64,000 nucleotides of DNA, from contig CM076961.1 of NCBI GenBank assembly GCA_039566865.1, positions 2,921,501 through 2,985,500 of the forward strand, given 5' to 3'. Below the pieces are notes generated by a model that saw only the letters and a program-made list of their open reading frames with translations, was not told the origin of the DNA and made no database searches. This document shows, piece after piece, positions 47,531-58,696 of the stretch. The stretch's first letter is position 1. Each line of letters starts with the position of its first letter. A program made the position numbers and the translations under genes. The DNA comes from Aurelia coerulea. Its lineage: Eukaryota > Cnidaria > Scyphozoa > Semaeostomeae > Ulmaridae.

Positions 47531-48023
47531 TAAGAAAGTATTTTAAATTTTCGAATAATCAAGGAAAAAAGAAAGAGTGAGATAAAATTTATCTTTTATT
47601 TTTTCCATGACAAGTTTCTAAGAACTTTGACCGCAAAGCTTGATGCTTGAAGATCTATTCTTCTTTTTCTTTCTTTTTACCTGATTCTAAATAAAATGAA
47701 ATACTATTTACCTGTGCCATTCATGGCGGGGAAAGACACAAGGTCATCTGGTCCCCACCATGGATGACACTTACAATTCAACGGTTAATTTCATAAGAGA
47801 CAGAAACAGAAACCAAAGAAATAACAACACAGCAACAATACAACACAGAGAAACATTAACAGACGAAAGCCGAAAAAAGTACGCTACACAAGATGAATAT
47901 TAGCATGTAGAGAGTATTAATGGAGCCGCTTAGTTTTCTCGATGAACGGAATGGTAGCTTCCAAAATCATTCTGTGTGAGACAATGTTTAATTTGTAAAA
48001 AAATGATTCGTGGTACAAAATTT
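47531..48023. other. Intergenic DNA, possible LINE 3' tail
   Basis: 47700-47900 ('ggtcatctggtccccaccat' and A-rich sequence on the plus strand) has the look of a LINE 3' end on the minus strand. No frame supports it. Confidence 0.3.
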
Positions 48024-48133
48024 GAAAATAGCCTTAAATAACGGACTCATCATATTAAACCCATAAACACAAATCTGTGTTTTGTTGCGTTTATGGGTTT
48101 AATAGGATGAATCCGTTATTTAAGGCTATTTTC
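48024..48133. repeat. Short palindromic element
   Basis: 'gaaaatagccttaaataacg' and 'attaaacccataaac' on the left pair with their complements on the right. Total about 110 bp. Confidence 0.75.
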
Positions 48134-48585
48134 AATGTTAAAATTTCTCATCGCCAAACAACAAGAGGTTAGCGAGTGCCTCGTTGTCCAAAACTGAAAA
48201 GTCCAATAGCGGGCTGTCTCCAAGCTGACCAAAGAGATTTCTACGAGCATTGTCAAAAAGCTTTGCAGTCTATTCCCCAGAGTTTATATTCGCATTCAAA
48301 TGTTAAAAACTAAGAAAATACTAGCAATTTTCGATCGTTCTTTGTTAGAAAATTCCGTTTTGATAAACTCAAAAATCATTTCTCACGACTGAACGTGCTT
48401 TTTACATCGGTCAAGCTGTGGAAATTTGCTGACAGGGCAATTTAACATCTAAATTCGAAAATTCAAATCAGTTTCCTTTCAGACACTAATGAAAAGAGTT
48501 TTCCATCTGTTATATGTCAGCGCAATTTAGAAAGATGAACACAAAAATAAGACGACTTGGAGTTCTTCTACAATTTTCTTCTTCA

Positions 48586-48627
48586 ATTCTCTACGCGTTT
48601 CGACTCTATGGTCATCGTCAGGAGAAT
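48586..48627 (-). ncRNA. Hammerhead ribozyme motif, Penelope-associated
   Basis: Minus strand: stem I ATTCTC (48622-48627) pairs with GAGAAT (48586-48591). The core is CTGACGA (48615-48621). Stem II is GAC...GTC, followed by GAAA and a self-complementary ACGCGT that can act as stem III between two copies. The cleavage triplet is GTA. All core positions match the hammerhead consensus. It lies downstream of the Penelope-like endonuclease on the same strand. Confidence 0.7.
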
Positions 48628-48870
48628 GAATATTTATGTGATGGTATGCCCTTTTTATAGCCTGTTAGCGGTCACGTGATTAAAAAGGGGTCACGTGATG
48701 CCTAGTTGGGGTCACGTGATGCAAAATATGGCGTCACATGAATCCTTGATTGGATTTTAAAGTTACGTTTTATGTGTAGAAAATGATAGGCCACAGGGAA
48801 ACAAAGTATTGAATAAATGGGCGAACGGAAACAAAATGGCCTATCCATTGGGTTTTTGAGGAATTTTTTG

Positions 48871-49251
48871 CTAATATTTGTCTGGGTGGTTAAGTTTGTT
48901 ATTTAGACCTTTTGGTGTAAGAGTCTGCAGTCGCATAATCCAGTTATCTTCGTGAGTCTCCAATAATTTTGTTATATTGTCGGCGTCTTCTTTCTCAATT
49001 CGTTCGATTATTGTAAACCTTGCGTCCCTTGCAAAGATATGGTGTTGTTGTTTAAAGTGTTTCTCTACGGGAAGGAGCTTGTCGTATTGAGTTGATTTTA
49101 TTCTAGAACGATAGTTGTTCAATCTGTAGTTAAAAGGCCATTCAGATTTACCGACATATTGTATGTTACAGCGAACGCATTCAACGCAATTTAGAATATA
49201 TATCTCACAGTATGTATTTGAAATCCCCCGAAAAAAGCGTAAAGGCCACAT
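48871..49251 (-). pseudogene. Penelope-like element, GIY-YIG endonuclease fragment
   Basis: The 126-codon frame has CVECVRCNIQYVGKSEWPFN followed by YRLNNYRSRI, then PVEKHFKQQHH and a C-terminal LETHEDNWIMRLQTLTPKGL N. This is the pattern of the GIY-YIG nuclease at the C-terminus of Penelope-like reverse transcriptases. Upstream (49262-49480, minus strand) the frame continues in pieces (ISEIYQLKAVDRIIKAHKSD) with stops. The reverse transcriptase itself is missing. Non-functional copy. Confidence 0.82.
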
Positions 49252-49504
49252 TTTCCGTTAATAAATTTCACAGTACATTTGAATATACATCGCATTGAGT
49301 GAGTTGAAGAAAATTTCGGCGTGTAAGAAGTCACCAGATTCAATTAAAGTTCAATTTTTCACTTTGAGGTATGACATCAAAGATGAAATCTGATTTGTGC
49401 GCTTTGATTATTCTATCAACGGCTTTTAATTGGTAAATTTCTGAAATTTTATTAGCCAGCAGGTTTTGAAGCATACTACCAAATTGCGCAGAAGTTTGAT
49501 AAGA

Positions 49505-50035
49505 TCAACAAGGGCAGATTTTATAATACAATAGCAACGGTTGCATTTGATTGACACCTCAATTCCAAGCAATTAGCGACTGCAGACAAAGGGAATTCTC
49601 TCAACCATAAATTCAAAACAAACAAAGCTGCAAAAGTTTCTCTGCAACTCAGCTAGCAAGCACGCTCGTTGTGCATTCCAGAAATTGTTGAGGATACCGA
49701 GGACTGCCCCTTTTGTCTGAGCCTTTTGTTATGCTGGTAAAGTTCAAAGCAGATCAACAGCTGGGAAACCTATTACCATGCGCGAGAATCTTTTTGTCTC
49801 TTTGCTAATTCTTGTTTGGATTGTGGCCGGATTATCCGCCCACATCCTTTCCACAAAACCAAACATGCTTTCTGCGCATGATCACAGGTTTCCTTTTTGG
49901 GGGATGACCGTTGCTATGAACTTTGACGATTCGTATCCCCAACAAGAAATTGCTTTTAAGAGCAAACATCAACATACATCGAAAGAAGAAGGATATATCT
50001 ACATATCTGCCGCGGGCATTTAATTTGTTTGGTTT
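49505..50035. mobile_element. hAT-like foldback MITE copy G, rearranged
   Basis: The left arm is present ('caagggcagattttataata', 'gcaattagcgactgcagaca', 'gcgcattccag' region). It is interrupted near 49690-49945 by other sequence, then continues 'taagagcaaacatcaacata' and 'gaagaaggatatatctacat'. The right arm is lost. Confidence 0.7.
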
Positions 50036-50206
50036 AAAAGCCTAGAGAAAGAATGGGTGTATTGGCGTTTCTTTGGCCTGTCTATAGAGGCAACGAGATG
50101 ATATCTACATATCTGCCGCGGGCATTTAATTTGTTTGGTTTAAAAGCCTAGAGAAAGAATGGGTGTATTGGCGTTTCTTTGGCCTGTCTATAGAGGCAAC
50201 GAGATA
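49995..50206. repeat. 106-bp tandem duplication
   Basis: 'atatctacatatctgccgcg' to 'ctatagaggcaacgagat' occurs at 49995 and again at 50101, with no visible differences. Recent duplication inside copy G. Confidence 0.85.
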
Positions 50207-50221
50207 TAGCTATATCAATGG

Positions 50222-50385
50222 CACCAAGCATTATATCCGTGCAAAGACATTAGGCCGTGACACGTGCCGAACCATATTTGGGCAGCTGATCTACGTCAAC
50301 AGGAAATACTGATGTCTGATAGGCTAGAATTCGACCGCAAGTGTTTTGAGCCATTTTTATATGCATAGATTCCCTTTAAATGTCT
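50222..50385. mobile_element. TTAA MITE 'agggaatc', partial
   Basis: 'ggccgtgacacgtgccgaac', 'tgataggctagaattcgacc', right end 'gattccctttaaa'. Left end missing. Confidence 0.65.
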
Positions 50386-50724
50386 TTAGACTCGACTAAG
50401 CTGCCTCTAATTTGATGTTATTCCAACGTTTGAATCGAAAATGCTAATGTTATGACGAGGTCATAAATTTTGACTGGCAAGGCTGACGATGAACATGAAA
50501 ACAAAGACAAAGTGATTTATTTCCTAATTAATGCTAAATCATGCTAATCAATGCAAAACATGCAACTGTTAATTTGGAACCTTTGTTCGTTAACCTGGAC
50601 TCCTCCTTTCAAAACTGAGATGTAATTAGGCCAGTGAACTAATGGTATTTGCCAAGTCGCGCCATTAGTTTCTTATAAAGGTCTGTCGTAGTTTTGCCAG
50701 TTATAACACAAATCAATTGATTAA

Positions 50725-50897
50725 AGGGAATCTATAAATCCTCGATATAAATAGCCGCGTGAAGACAATAGACTATGACACGTGCCGCTCCATATTTGGG
50801 TAATTGATCTTCATCAACAGGAAATACTGATATCTGATAGGCTAGAATTTGGCCACAAGTGGCTTGAGCCACTTTTATACATTCCCTTTAAAACTTT
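50725..50897. mobile_element. TTAA MITE 'agggaatc', full length
   Basis: Left TTAA + agggaatctataaatcctcg, right 'cattccct' + TTAA. Interior as in 56876-57053. Confidence 0.75.
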
Positions 50898-51775
50898 AAC
50901 AAATATTATCCGAACCAAAACCAAGTTTAGGCACTTTTGAGACTGTAGTTTTCCAACAAAATGGTGTTCGTTGTGCACATGTGCACATTTATATTTCATT
51001 CATGTTTAATAAGCATCAATTTTGTGGGATCTGTTTATTCTATACAAAACTACAAATACAGAAACTTCCGAGCATTTTAGTGACTCACCAGAAACGGGAG
51101 GAGAATGTGAAAATTTCGAACTATCTTTTCAGTTTCTGTTGTGAATCTGCCGGTTACCAAAATTGGCGTGGCAGCTTTCTTTCTTTGGATTATTGTCCTG
51201 GTTTTAAAAGAGGCAAATTGAACATGAACGAAAATCCTTGTAAGATCCTTCAATTAAGTTATAACTTTGAAACCTACCTGCTAGCTTGATAAAATATAAA
51301 AGGTGCGGGAAACTTCTCAGACAGAATTTGCATTACCAAGCAAATATTTGCGACATAGGCGTTCTACGTACGATAATGATTACTTGATTATATTTTCGTG
51401 GCTTCTTAATTCACAAGAGAGCATTACTCGAGCATTTGCCATTATAAATTTGCAAGTTTTGTGAGTTGCAAAATTGGGAGGACAAAATTTCACAGAGCTC
51501 CTTCAAGACCTATTTATGTTGGTAAGTTTTTGCTGCGGTGTAGCATAGTTGTTGCTGCGGTGCAAGAGCTTTGTTGTCTGTCTGCTTGTTTTCAACAATT
51601 TTCATAGACCCAATTGTGGCTGTCAAATGATATCACTGCGGTTATCCCTAGACATAAGGGCATACACAGTATGGAAAATATGATGAAAAATTGTTATGTT
51701 TTAGTAGGACGTTCCTCTACGGGTTACTTCCTTTCGTTATGTTTGAATGTCTTTTTGCAAATCTTTCGAAGTCTG
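50898..51775. other. Intergenic DNA, no gene seen
   Basis: About 0.9 kb. Several open frames up to 102 codons, but none resembles a known family. Confidence 0.4.
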
Positions 51776-51980
51776 CGGGGTGTCCAGAAAAGATTGTGCC
51801 CCGTTTGTATGGCTGCTGTGGAGGAGCTGTAGCTTTAATTGTCTCTGTTTTTGCACAGCTCGTAGATCAGGCTTCAACTTAGAGTTTGAGACCTTGTTTA
51901 AGTCAATCTGACAAGTAGTTGCTGATTTATGGCAGAGGAAAGGCAAAATAAGTGGTTGCTTCAAAAACAGGACTTCTGTT
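51776..51980. repeat. Unclassified repeat, second copy
   Basis: Similar to the reverse complement of 28600-28998 without the SINE ('ggggtgtccagaaaagattg', 'gctgctgtggag', 'agtagttgctgatttatggc'). Confidence 0.55.
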
Positions 51981-52072
51981 GTCATCCAGCAATGGCAAAA
52001 TTATGTTAATTTTCAAAGAAGGGTTCTAGCGATGATGTTTATATTTGCGAAATAGAGCTTCTATGTCGTCTA

Positions 52073-54170
52073 TTTTCCTGAATTTGCTGATGTTCCTGTG
52101 GATACAGTATTTATCGCCAAGTCACCGCTCGAGTTGTCAAATTAGCTTCGAATCGTGTTGTTAGGGAGAGGTTGTGAAACGGACAATTCTTTAGGTCTAT
52201 TTCATAGAAATCACCCATGTTTCTGTGGCTGCGTAATGTACCAGTAGGTCACCACTCGAGTTGTCAAATTGGTTATGAGTCGTGTTGTTACAGAGCGGTT
52301 ATGAAATGAATGATCTAATTAATTTATTTTCCTGAAATTGCGCATGTTCCTGTGGATACAGTATTTATCGCCAAGTCACCGCTCGAGTTGTCAAATTAGC
52401 TTCGAATCGTGTTGTTAGGGAGAGGTTGTGAAACGTACAATTCTTTAGGTCTATTTCATAGAAATCACCCATGTTTCTGTGGCTGCGTAATGTACCAGTA
52501 GGTCACCACTCGAGTTGTCAAATTGGTTATGAGTCGTGTTGTTACAGAGCGGTTATGAAATGAGTGATTTAATTAATTTATTTTCCTGAATTTGCTGATG
52601 TTCCTGTGGATACAGTATTTATCGCCAAGTCACCGCTCGAGTTGTCAAATTAGCTTCGAATCGTGTTGTTAGGGAGAGGTTGTGAAACGTACAATTCTTT
52701 AGGTCTATTTCATAGAAATCACCCATGTTTCTGTGGATGCGTAATGTACCAGTAGGTCACCACTCGAGTTGTCAAATTGGTTATGAGTCGTGTTGTTACA
52801 GAGCGGTTATGAAATGAGTGATTTAATTAATTTATTTTCCTGAATTTGCTGATGTTCCTGTGGATACAGTATTTATCGCCAAGTCACCGCTCGAGTTGTC
52901 AAATTAGCTTCGAATCGTGTTGTTAGGGAGAGGTTGTGAAACGGACAATTTTTTTGGTCTATTTCATAGAAATCACCCATGTTTCCGTGGATGCGTAATG
53001 TACCAGTAGGTCACCACTCGAGTTGTCAAATTGGTTATGAGTCGTGTTATTACAGAGCGGTTATGAAATGAATGATCTTATTAATTTATTTTCCTGAATT
53101 TGCTCATGTTCCTGTGGATACAGTATTTATCGCCAAGTCACCGCTCGAGTTGTCAAATTAGCTTCGAATCGTGTTGTTAGGGAGAGGTTGTGAAACGGAC
53201 AATTTTTTTGGTCTATTTCATAGAAATCACCCATGTTTCCGTGGATGCGTAATGTACCAGTAGGTCACCACTCGAGTTGTCAAATTGGTTATGAGTCGTG
53301 TTGTTACAGAGCGGTTATGAAATGAATGATCTAATTAATTTATTTTCCTGAATTTGCTCATGTTCCTGTGGATACAGTATTTATCGCCAAGTCACCGCTC
53401 GAGTTGTCAAATTAGCTTCGAATCGTGTTGTTAGGGAGAGGTTGTGAAACGGACAATTTTTTTGGTCTATTTCATAGAAATCACCCATGTTTCCGTGGAT
53501 GCGTAATGTACCAGTAGGTCACCACTCGAGTTGTCAAATTGGTTATGAGTCGTGTTGTTACAGAGCGGTTATGAAATGAATGATCTAATTAATTTATTTT
53601 CCTGAATTTGCTCATGTTCCTGTGGATACAGTATTTATCGCCAAGTCACCGCTCGAGTTGTCAAATTAGCTTCGAATCGTGTTGTTAGGGAGAGGTTGTG
53701 AAACGGACAATTTTTTTGGTCTATTTCATAGAAATCACCCATGTTTCTGTGGATGCGTAATGTACCAGTAGGTCACCACTCGAGTTGTCAAATTGGTTAT
53801 GAGTCGTGTTGTTACAGAGCGGTTATGAAATGAGTGATCTAATTAATTTATTTTCCTGAATTTGCTCATGTTCCTTTGGATACGGTATTTACTATCAGCT
53901 CACCACTCGATTTGCCAAATTGGCTTTGAATCATGTTATTAGGTGGAAGTTGTGACATTGATAATCTAATTTATCCGTTTTATAGAAAGCACCTAAGTTT
54001 CTGTGGATACATAACGTACAATTAGGTCACCACTCGAATTGTCAAATTAGCTTGAAATCATGTTGTTAGGGAGGGGTCGCGAAATAGATTATCATGTTCT
54101 CTGTTTTACAGAAATTGCCAATGTCTCCGTGGCTACATTACACACTATAAGCTCACGACTCGATTTTGAA
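52073..54170. repeat. Higher-order satellite: 254-bp unit of two 127-bp monomers
   Basis: The word ttttcctgaa recurs at 52073, 52327, 52581, 52835, 53089, 53343, 53597 and 53851, exactly 254 bp apart (seven full units). Within a unit 'gtcaccgctcgagttgtcaa' and 'gtcaccactcgagttgtcaa' are 127 bp apart and the two halves are clearly homologous. Units differ at only a few bases (e.g. caattctttaggtc vs caatttttttggtc). From 53851 to about 54170 single diverged monomers continue without the two-part order. No coding potential. Confidence 0.95.
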
Positions 54171-54382
54171 GACTATCACTACAGAGTGATGTTAGGAACC
54201 CCTTCTTTTATTGATCTGTCTTAATTTCAAGCCGTGAATTTTAGAAGCCAGATGTGTCACTAAGCTGCCTTGAATATTTTCTCAATCCCTGAAGAGAAAA
54301 GGAATTAAAATATTTTCTAAATTGACGAAAACCAGATGTTGAAAATACTAGAATCTATTATCTGTTATGAGCATGCGCACTA

Positions 54383-54793
54383 TGCCGGGTGTCCCAAAAA
54401 AGTACTCCCGTTTAAAAAATCACCAAAAATTGATTATAAAGCCTTTGATAAAATTTTCTTTTTGAGTTGCTTTGTCAAATACCCAAAAATAATCATAGAT
54501 GACAAAATGTTTGCTTTTGATACAGCAAGGTAGCAAAATTACACGTCGAAAAACCTTATTTTGAGCTATAGTCTTAAAGGCAAAATACTCAATCTTGCAT
54601 CAGAGTCAAAATTTTCAGATTTTTTATCATCATTGAAGTCTCCAATGATAGTGCGCATTTACTTCTGCCATTTATAACCAAACTAGAAGTTTTTAAAGTC
54701 AATAGACAAAAGTCGATATTGGTGCCCCAAAATACCATAGCTAGAAGTGAGTCTTTAATCATACGCAGGAACATTTTTTTGGGACACTGAGTA
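54383..54793. mobile_element. 'ccgggtgtcccaaaaaa' element, both ends
   Basis: Left gccgggtgtcccaaaaaagt, right 'ttttttgggacactgagta'. Interior matches 10780-11000 and 11600-11700 ('ccaaaaataatcatagatga'). Confidence 0.75.
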
Positions 54794-54864
54794 TACAACC
54801 TGGAAAAAGATGATATTTTTTCTCGCCCAGTATCAAAATATTCGTATATTTGCTAGTTTCAGGC

Positions 54865-55340
54865 AAGGGCGCCTACCTTGTAGGAACTGTGTTATTCCCA
54901 CTACTGTACCGTGACCCAGTACACAGAGTCAGTCCTGTCAAGGTCAAGATGACGTATGAATAACTTGTGGTTTCAAATTCCGGTGTTGATGTAATACGAG
55001 ATCAACTGTCATACGAGCTGGCCACAGGGAACCTGGCAGCGTGATTTTTGATGGGTCAACATTAACAGATGTTAGAACACAGATTAACAGGACACCAATT
55101 ACTCTGTGTACTGGGTCACAGGACACCAATTACTCTGTGTACTGGGTCACAGGACACCAATTACTCTGTGTACTGGGTCACAGGACACCAATTACTCTGT
55201 GTACTGGGTCACAGGACACCAATTACTCTGTGTACTGGGTCACAGGACACCAATTACTCTGTGTGCTGGGTCACTCTTTGTACTGGGTCAGGGGTACAGT
55301 ACTGGGAATAAACACAATTCCTACAAGGAAGGCGCCCTTG
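54865..55340. mobile_element. hAT-like MITE 'aagggcgcc' with internal minisatellite
   Basis: Left aagggcgcctaccttgtagg, right 'acaaggaaggcgcccttg'; 8-bp duplication TTTCAGGC on both sides (54857-54864, 55341-55348). Its right half carries the 31-bp repeats. Confidence 0.88.
55090..55270. repeat. 31-bp minisatellite
   Basis: About six near-identical units of 'ggacaccaattactctgtgt' + 'actgggtcaca'. Because 31 is not a multiple of 3, the same peptide phrase appears in all three frames. Single units of the same word stand in the sister elements (about 36490 and 41480), so the expansion is local. Confidence 0.92.
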
Positions 55341-55349
55341 TTTCAGGCA

Positions 55350-56230
55350 AGGCTTTATTTTTTAGTAGATGCCGACAAAATTGAGTTACTTACACTAAGT
55401 TTTTTGGTTTGTGAACAAATCTAATACCTTTTGATAAAATCTTAATTTATCAATATAAAATTTAATCTAAAATATTGATCAACAGTAGTGCAAAATGTAT
55501 TGTCTGTAATTATTAGTGTACTTAACATATTAGTTGCAGCGCTCTAGAAATGATTCCTCCGCAAGTATATATTAGTTGCAGTGCTCCTCCATAGAAGCAC
55601 ACCAGCAATGTCTAGCTACCCATGTTTGATATATAGAAGTTGTCTTTCAGCGGCGAAATTATCTGGCGGCATACAAAAGCTTTCGCTGTTTGAAAATCGC
55701 TAAAAATGTGATTATGTTGCTGATGTTCATAGATTTACACACCTTACAGAAAATCAATAATAACGCGCTCTCGTTAGAATAAGTTGTCTTGGCTGCGAAA
55801 CTATTTAGTGGCCTACAACCTTGTCAACATTTGAAGACCCTACGGGGAAGTGTTCTAGCCTAAATTTCGAGTAGCGATTTGCCTTTGTTGCTATTGGGTC
55901 GTTGCTATTGTTGTTGTTGATTTTGCCGTCGGAACTATTTCATTTTTGCCCCCGTATGAATTCAGGGCTAGTATCTTGTATCGGCTTTGTTTGGGGTTTG
56001 TTAGCAAATAGATTGTGTACTCTGTTTTGAGATATTTCCTTATTCTTGAGAGAAAATCTTATGTTTATCTCACTATGAGATTACTTCGGCTCCATTCACT
56101 TAATTTTCTTGTGAAAATCCCACTCAGAAAGATGATAGAGCAATTTAATACTTTCTCCGGCTGTCGTATGCTACACTGGACTTGAAACATACTTTTAATT
56201 ACATGTGAGATCAAGCAGCAGGTTGTCTTC
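55350..56230. other. Intergenic DNA, no gene seen
   Basis: Nothing recognised apart from a short duplication ('atatattagttgcag' at about 55528 and 55566). Confidence 0.45.
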
Positions 56231-56411
56231 TATTTGATTAACAAATTTAACTTTGGTCTGCCATGATTCTAGCACGAAAAGTCACTCACTCGCTGTGTCA
56301 TTTATTTATCAAAATGTTCATTCATTCATTCATTCATTCATTCGTTCGTTTGTTCGTTCTTTCGTTTTTTTCACTTGGAAGCCCATTTCTTTCTACATTC
56401 TCGTTAGACTG

Positions 56412-56626
56412 ATTACGATTGAGTCCTAGTAATCGCTACCACCCACCCACCCTACTCGCTCATACTAGGACTCATGGCTTCCCAGCCAAATGGCTGGCCC
56501 TGTGAAGGATTTGCCTCGCTTTCAGAATTGACCAGTGCTAAATTACGGAACAGCGCAGAGCATCAACAGCAAGTAGGGTGGGTGGGTGGTAGCGATTACT
56601 AGGACTCAATCGTAATCAGTCTACAT
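56412..56626. mobile_element. Foldback element 'tagactgattacgattgagt', empty site visible
   Basis: Arms of about 50 bp (tagactgattacgattgagt ... and complement). Both flanks carry CATTCTCGT (9 bp; 11 if the end bases are counted otherwise). The next array unit (about 56780) has 'tttctacattctcgttgcta' without the insert, an unoccupied version of the site. Confidence 0.85.
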
Positions 56627-56875
56627 TCTCGTTGCTATGTATCTTCTCTTTGATAAACAAATTTTAACTTTGGTCTGCCATGATTCTAGCACGAAAAGTC
56701 ACTCACTAGCTGTATCATTTATTCATCAAGATGTTCATTCATTTATTCATTCGTCTTTTCATTTAGAAGCCCATTTCTTTCTACATTCTCGTTGCTATGT
56801 ATCTTCTCTTTGATAAACAAATTTTTACATTCTAGCGAGAAAATTCACTGACTCATTGTAACATTTATTTATTAA

Positions 56876-57053
56876 AGGGAATCTAAGCATATATAGTGAT
56901 AAAAATAACAGCGCAAAGACAAAGGACCGTGACACCTTTGGAACCATATTTGGGTAACCCATCTACATCAACAGGAAATTCTGATATCCGATAGGCTAGA
57001 ATTTGACTGCAAGTGGCTTGAGCCACTTTCTCATCCTTACATTCCCTTTAAGT
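56876..57053. mobile_element. TTAA MITE 'agggaatctaagcatatata'
   Basis: TTAA? left (tattaaagggaatctaagca; 56875-56878) and right 'cattccctttaag'. Inserted in the TTCA array. Confidence 0.8.
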
Positions 57054-58253
57054 TATTCATTCATTCATTCATTCATTCATTTATTCATTTATTCATTTAT
57101 TCATTTATTCATTTATTCATTTATTCATTTATTCATTTGTTCATTTATTCATTTATCAATTCGTTCGCTCGCTCGCTCGTTCGTTCATTCGTTCGTTTGT
57201 TTGTTCGTTCGTTCATTTGCAATACCATTTCTTATTGCTATGTGCCATCTATTTGATAGACTAATTTTAACTTTGGTCTACCATGATTCTGGCAAGAAAC
57301 TTCACCCACTCACTGTATTATCTATTTATTCATTCATTCATTCATTTGTTCGTTCGTTCGCTTATTCGTTCGTTCATTTGCAATACCATTTCTTATTGCT
57401 ATATGTCATATATTTGATAGACAAATTTTAGCTTTGGTCTACTATGATTCTGGCAAGAAACTTCACCCACTCACTGTATGATCTATTTATTCATTCATTC
57501 ATCCATTTGTTCGTTCGTTCGCTTATTCGTTCGTTCATTTGCAATACCATTTCTTAATGCTATGTGCCATTTATTTGATAGACTAATTTTAACTTTGATT
57601 TACCATGATTCTGGCAAGAAACTTCACCCACTCACTGTATGATCTATTTATTCATTCATTCATCCATTTGTTCGTTCGTTCGCTTATTCGTTCGTTCATT
57701 CATTCATCCATTTGTTCGTTCGTTCGCTTATTCGTTCGTTCATTTGCAATACCATTTCTTAATGCTATGTGCCATTTATTTGATAGACTAATTTTAACTT
57801 TGATTTACCATGATTCTGGCAAGAAGCTTCACCCACTCACTGTATGATCTATTTATTCATTCATTCATTCATTCATTCATTCATTCATTTGTTCGTTCGT
57901 TCGCTTATTCGTTGGTTCATTTGCAATACCATTTCTTAATGCTATGTGCCATCTATTTGATAGACAAATTTTAACTTTGGTCTACCATGATTCTGGCAAG
58001 AAACTTCACCCACTCACTGTATTATCTATTGATTTATTCGTTCGTTCGTTCCTTCGTTCATTTGCAATACCATTTCTTAATGCTATGTGTCATCTATTTT
58101 AATAGACTTGGTCTGCCATGATTCTAGCATCATTCTATCTGAGACTTGAGTTATGATCAGTTTCTTGTGAAAGAATATGCGTCTATGAGATCTCATCTTT
58201 CAACTCATTTTAACCCCGTCCATTCTGGTAAAGCTTGAAGCTCGAAGTTGCAA

Positions 58254-58518
58254 CATGGAGCATTGCGGACACCTTTATTTTGTAGGAAATTTTGAAGGAA
58301 ATTTCTATTCGATACTACTACCTTAAGTCCTCTGCGGAGGAGCATTGCTCGCGAAGCGAGCTACCTCTCTGAAGGAGCGAGCTAGCGTAGCGCTACGCTA
58401 GCTCGCTCCTTCAGAGAGGTAGCTCTCTTCGCGAGCAATGCTCCTCCGCAGAAGACTTAAGGTAGTAGTATCGAATAAAAATTTCCTACAAAATAAAGGT
58501 GTCCGCAATGCTCCATGG
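58254..58518. repeat. Near-perfect long palindrome
   Basis: Two arms of about 130 bp meet with no spacer at 58391/58392 (gctagcgtagcgctacgcta gc). They hold 'gaggagcattgctcgcgaag', 'actaccttaagtcctctgcg' and, outermost, 'atggagcattgcggacacct' with their complements. A few indels near the outer third. No coding capacity; probably a young foldback MITE. Confidence 0.9.
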
Positions 58519-58696
58519 TTGCACAATATTAAACCCAATTTCCATGTGTCATGCTTTCAATATTGGATTACTGCACTGTTACTTACCTCAATAGAACCAT
58601 CAATTCTCTTTCCAAAGCCCGTCTCCTCAGTCACTAGCAGATGGAATACAGAATTAGCGCTCATTTTCAAGCAACAATTTCACGTTTTTCATTCTA

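Larger units (their letters stand above)
56230..58160. repeat. TTCA-rich tandem array, unit about 165-210 bp
   Basis: Repeated block 'taactttggtctaccatgat', 'tctggcaagaaacttcaccc', 'actcactgtatgatctattt', then a variable (attc)n / (gttc)n run, then 'catttgcaataccatttctt'. At least eight copies; the left ones (56230-56880) are more diverged. It is interrupted by a palindromic element (56412) and a TTAA MITE (56876). Confidence 0.85.

Noticed and set aside
48058..48135. Hammerhead ribozyme in the palindrome ('atgatgagtccgtt')
   Set aside because: The strand lacks the downstream GAAA and a closable stem II.
52073..53860. CRISPR-like array
   Set aside because: Units are 254 bp, wholly repeated without unique spacers; this is satellite DNA in an animal genome.
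55041..55424. Repeat proteins of 80-127 codons in three frames
   Set aside because: Product of the 31-bp minisatellite, which is open in every frame by chance.
57003..57847. Ser/Phe/Ile/His-rich proteins of 142 and 80 codons
   Set aside because: They are translations of the (attc)n / (gttc)n array.
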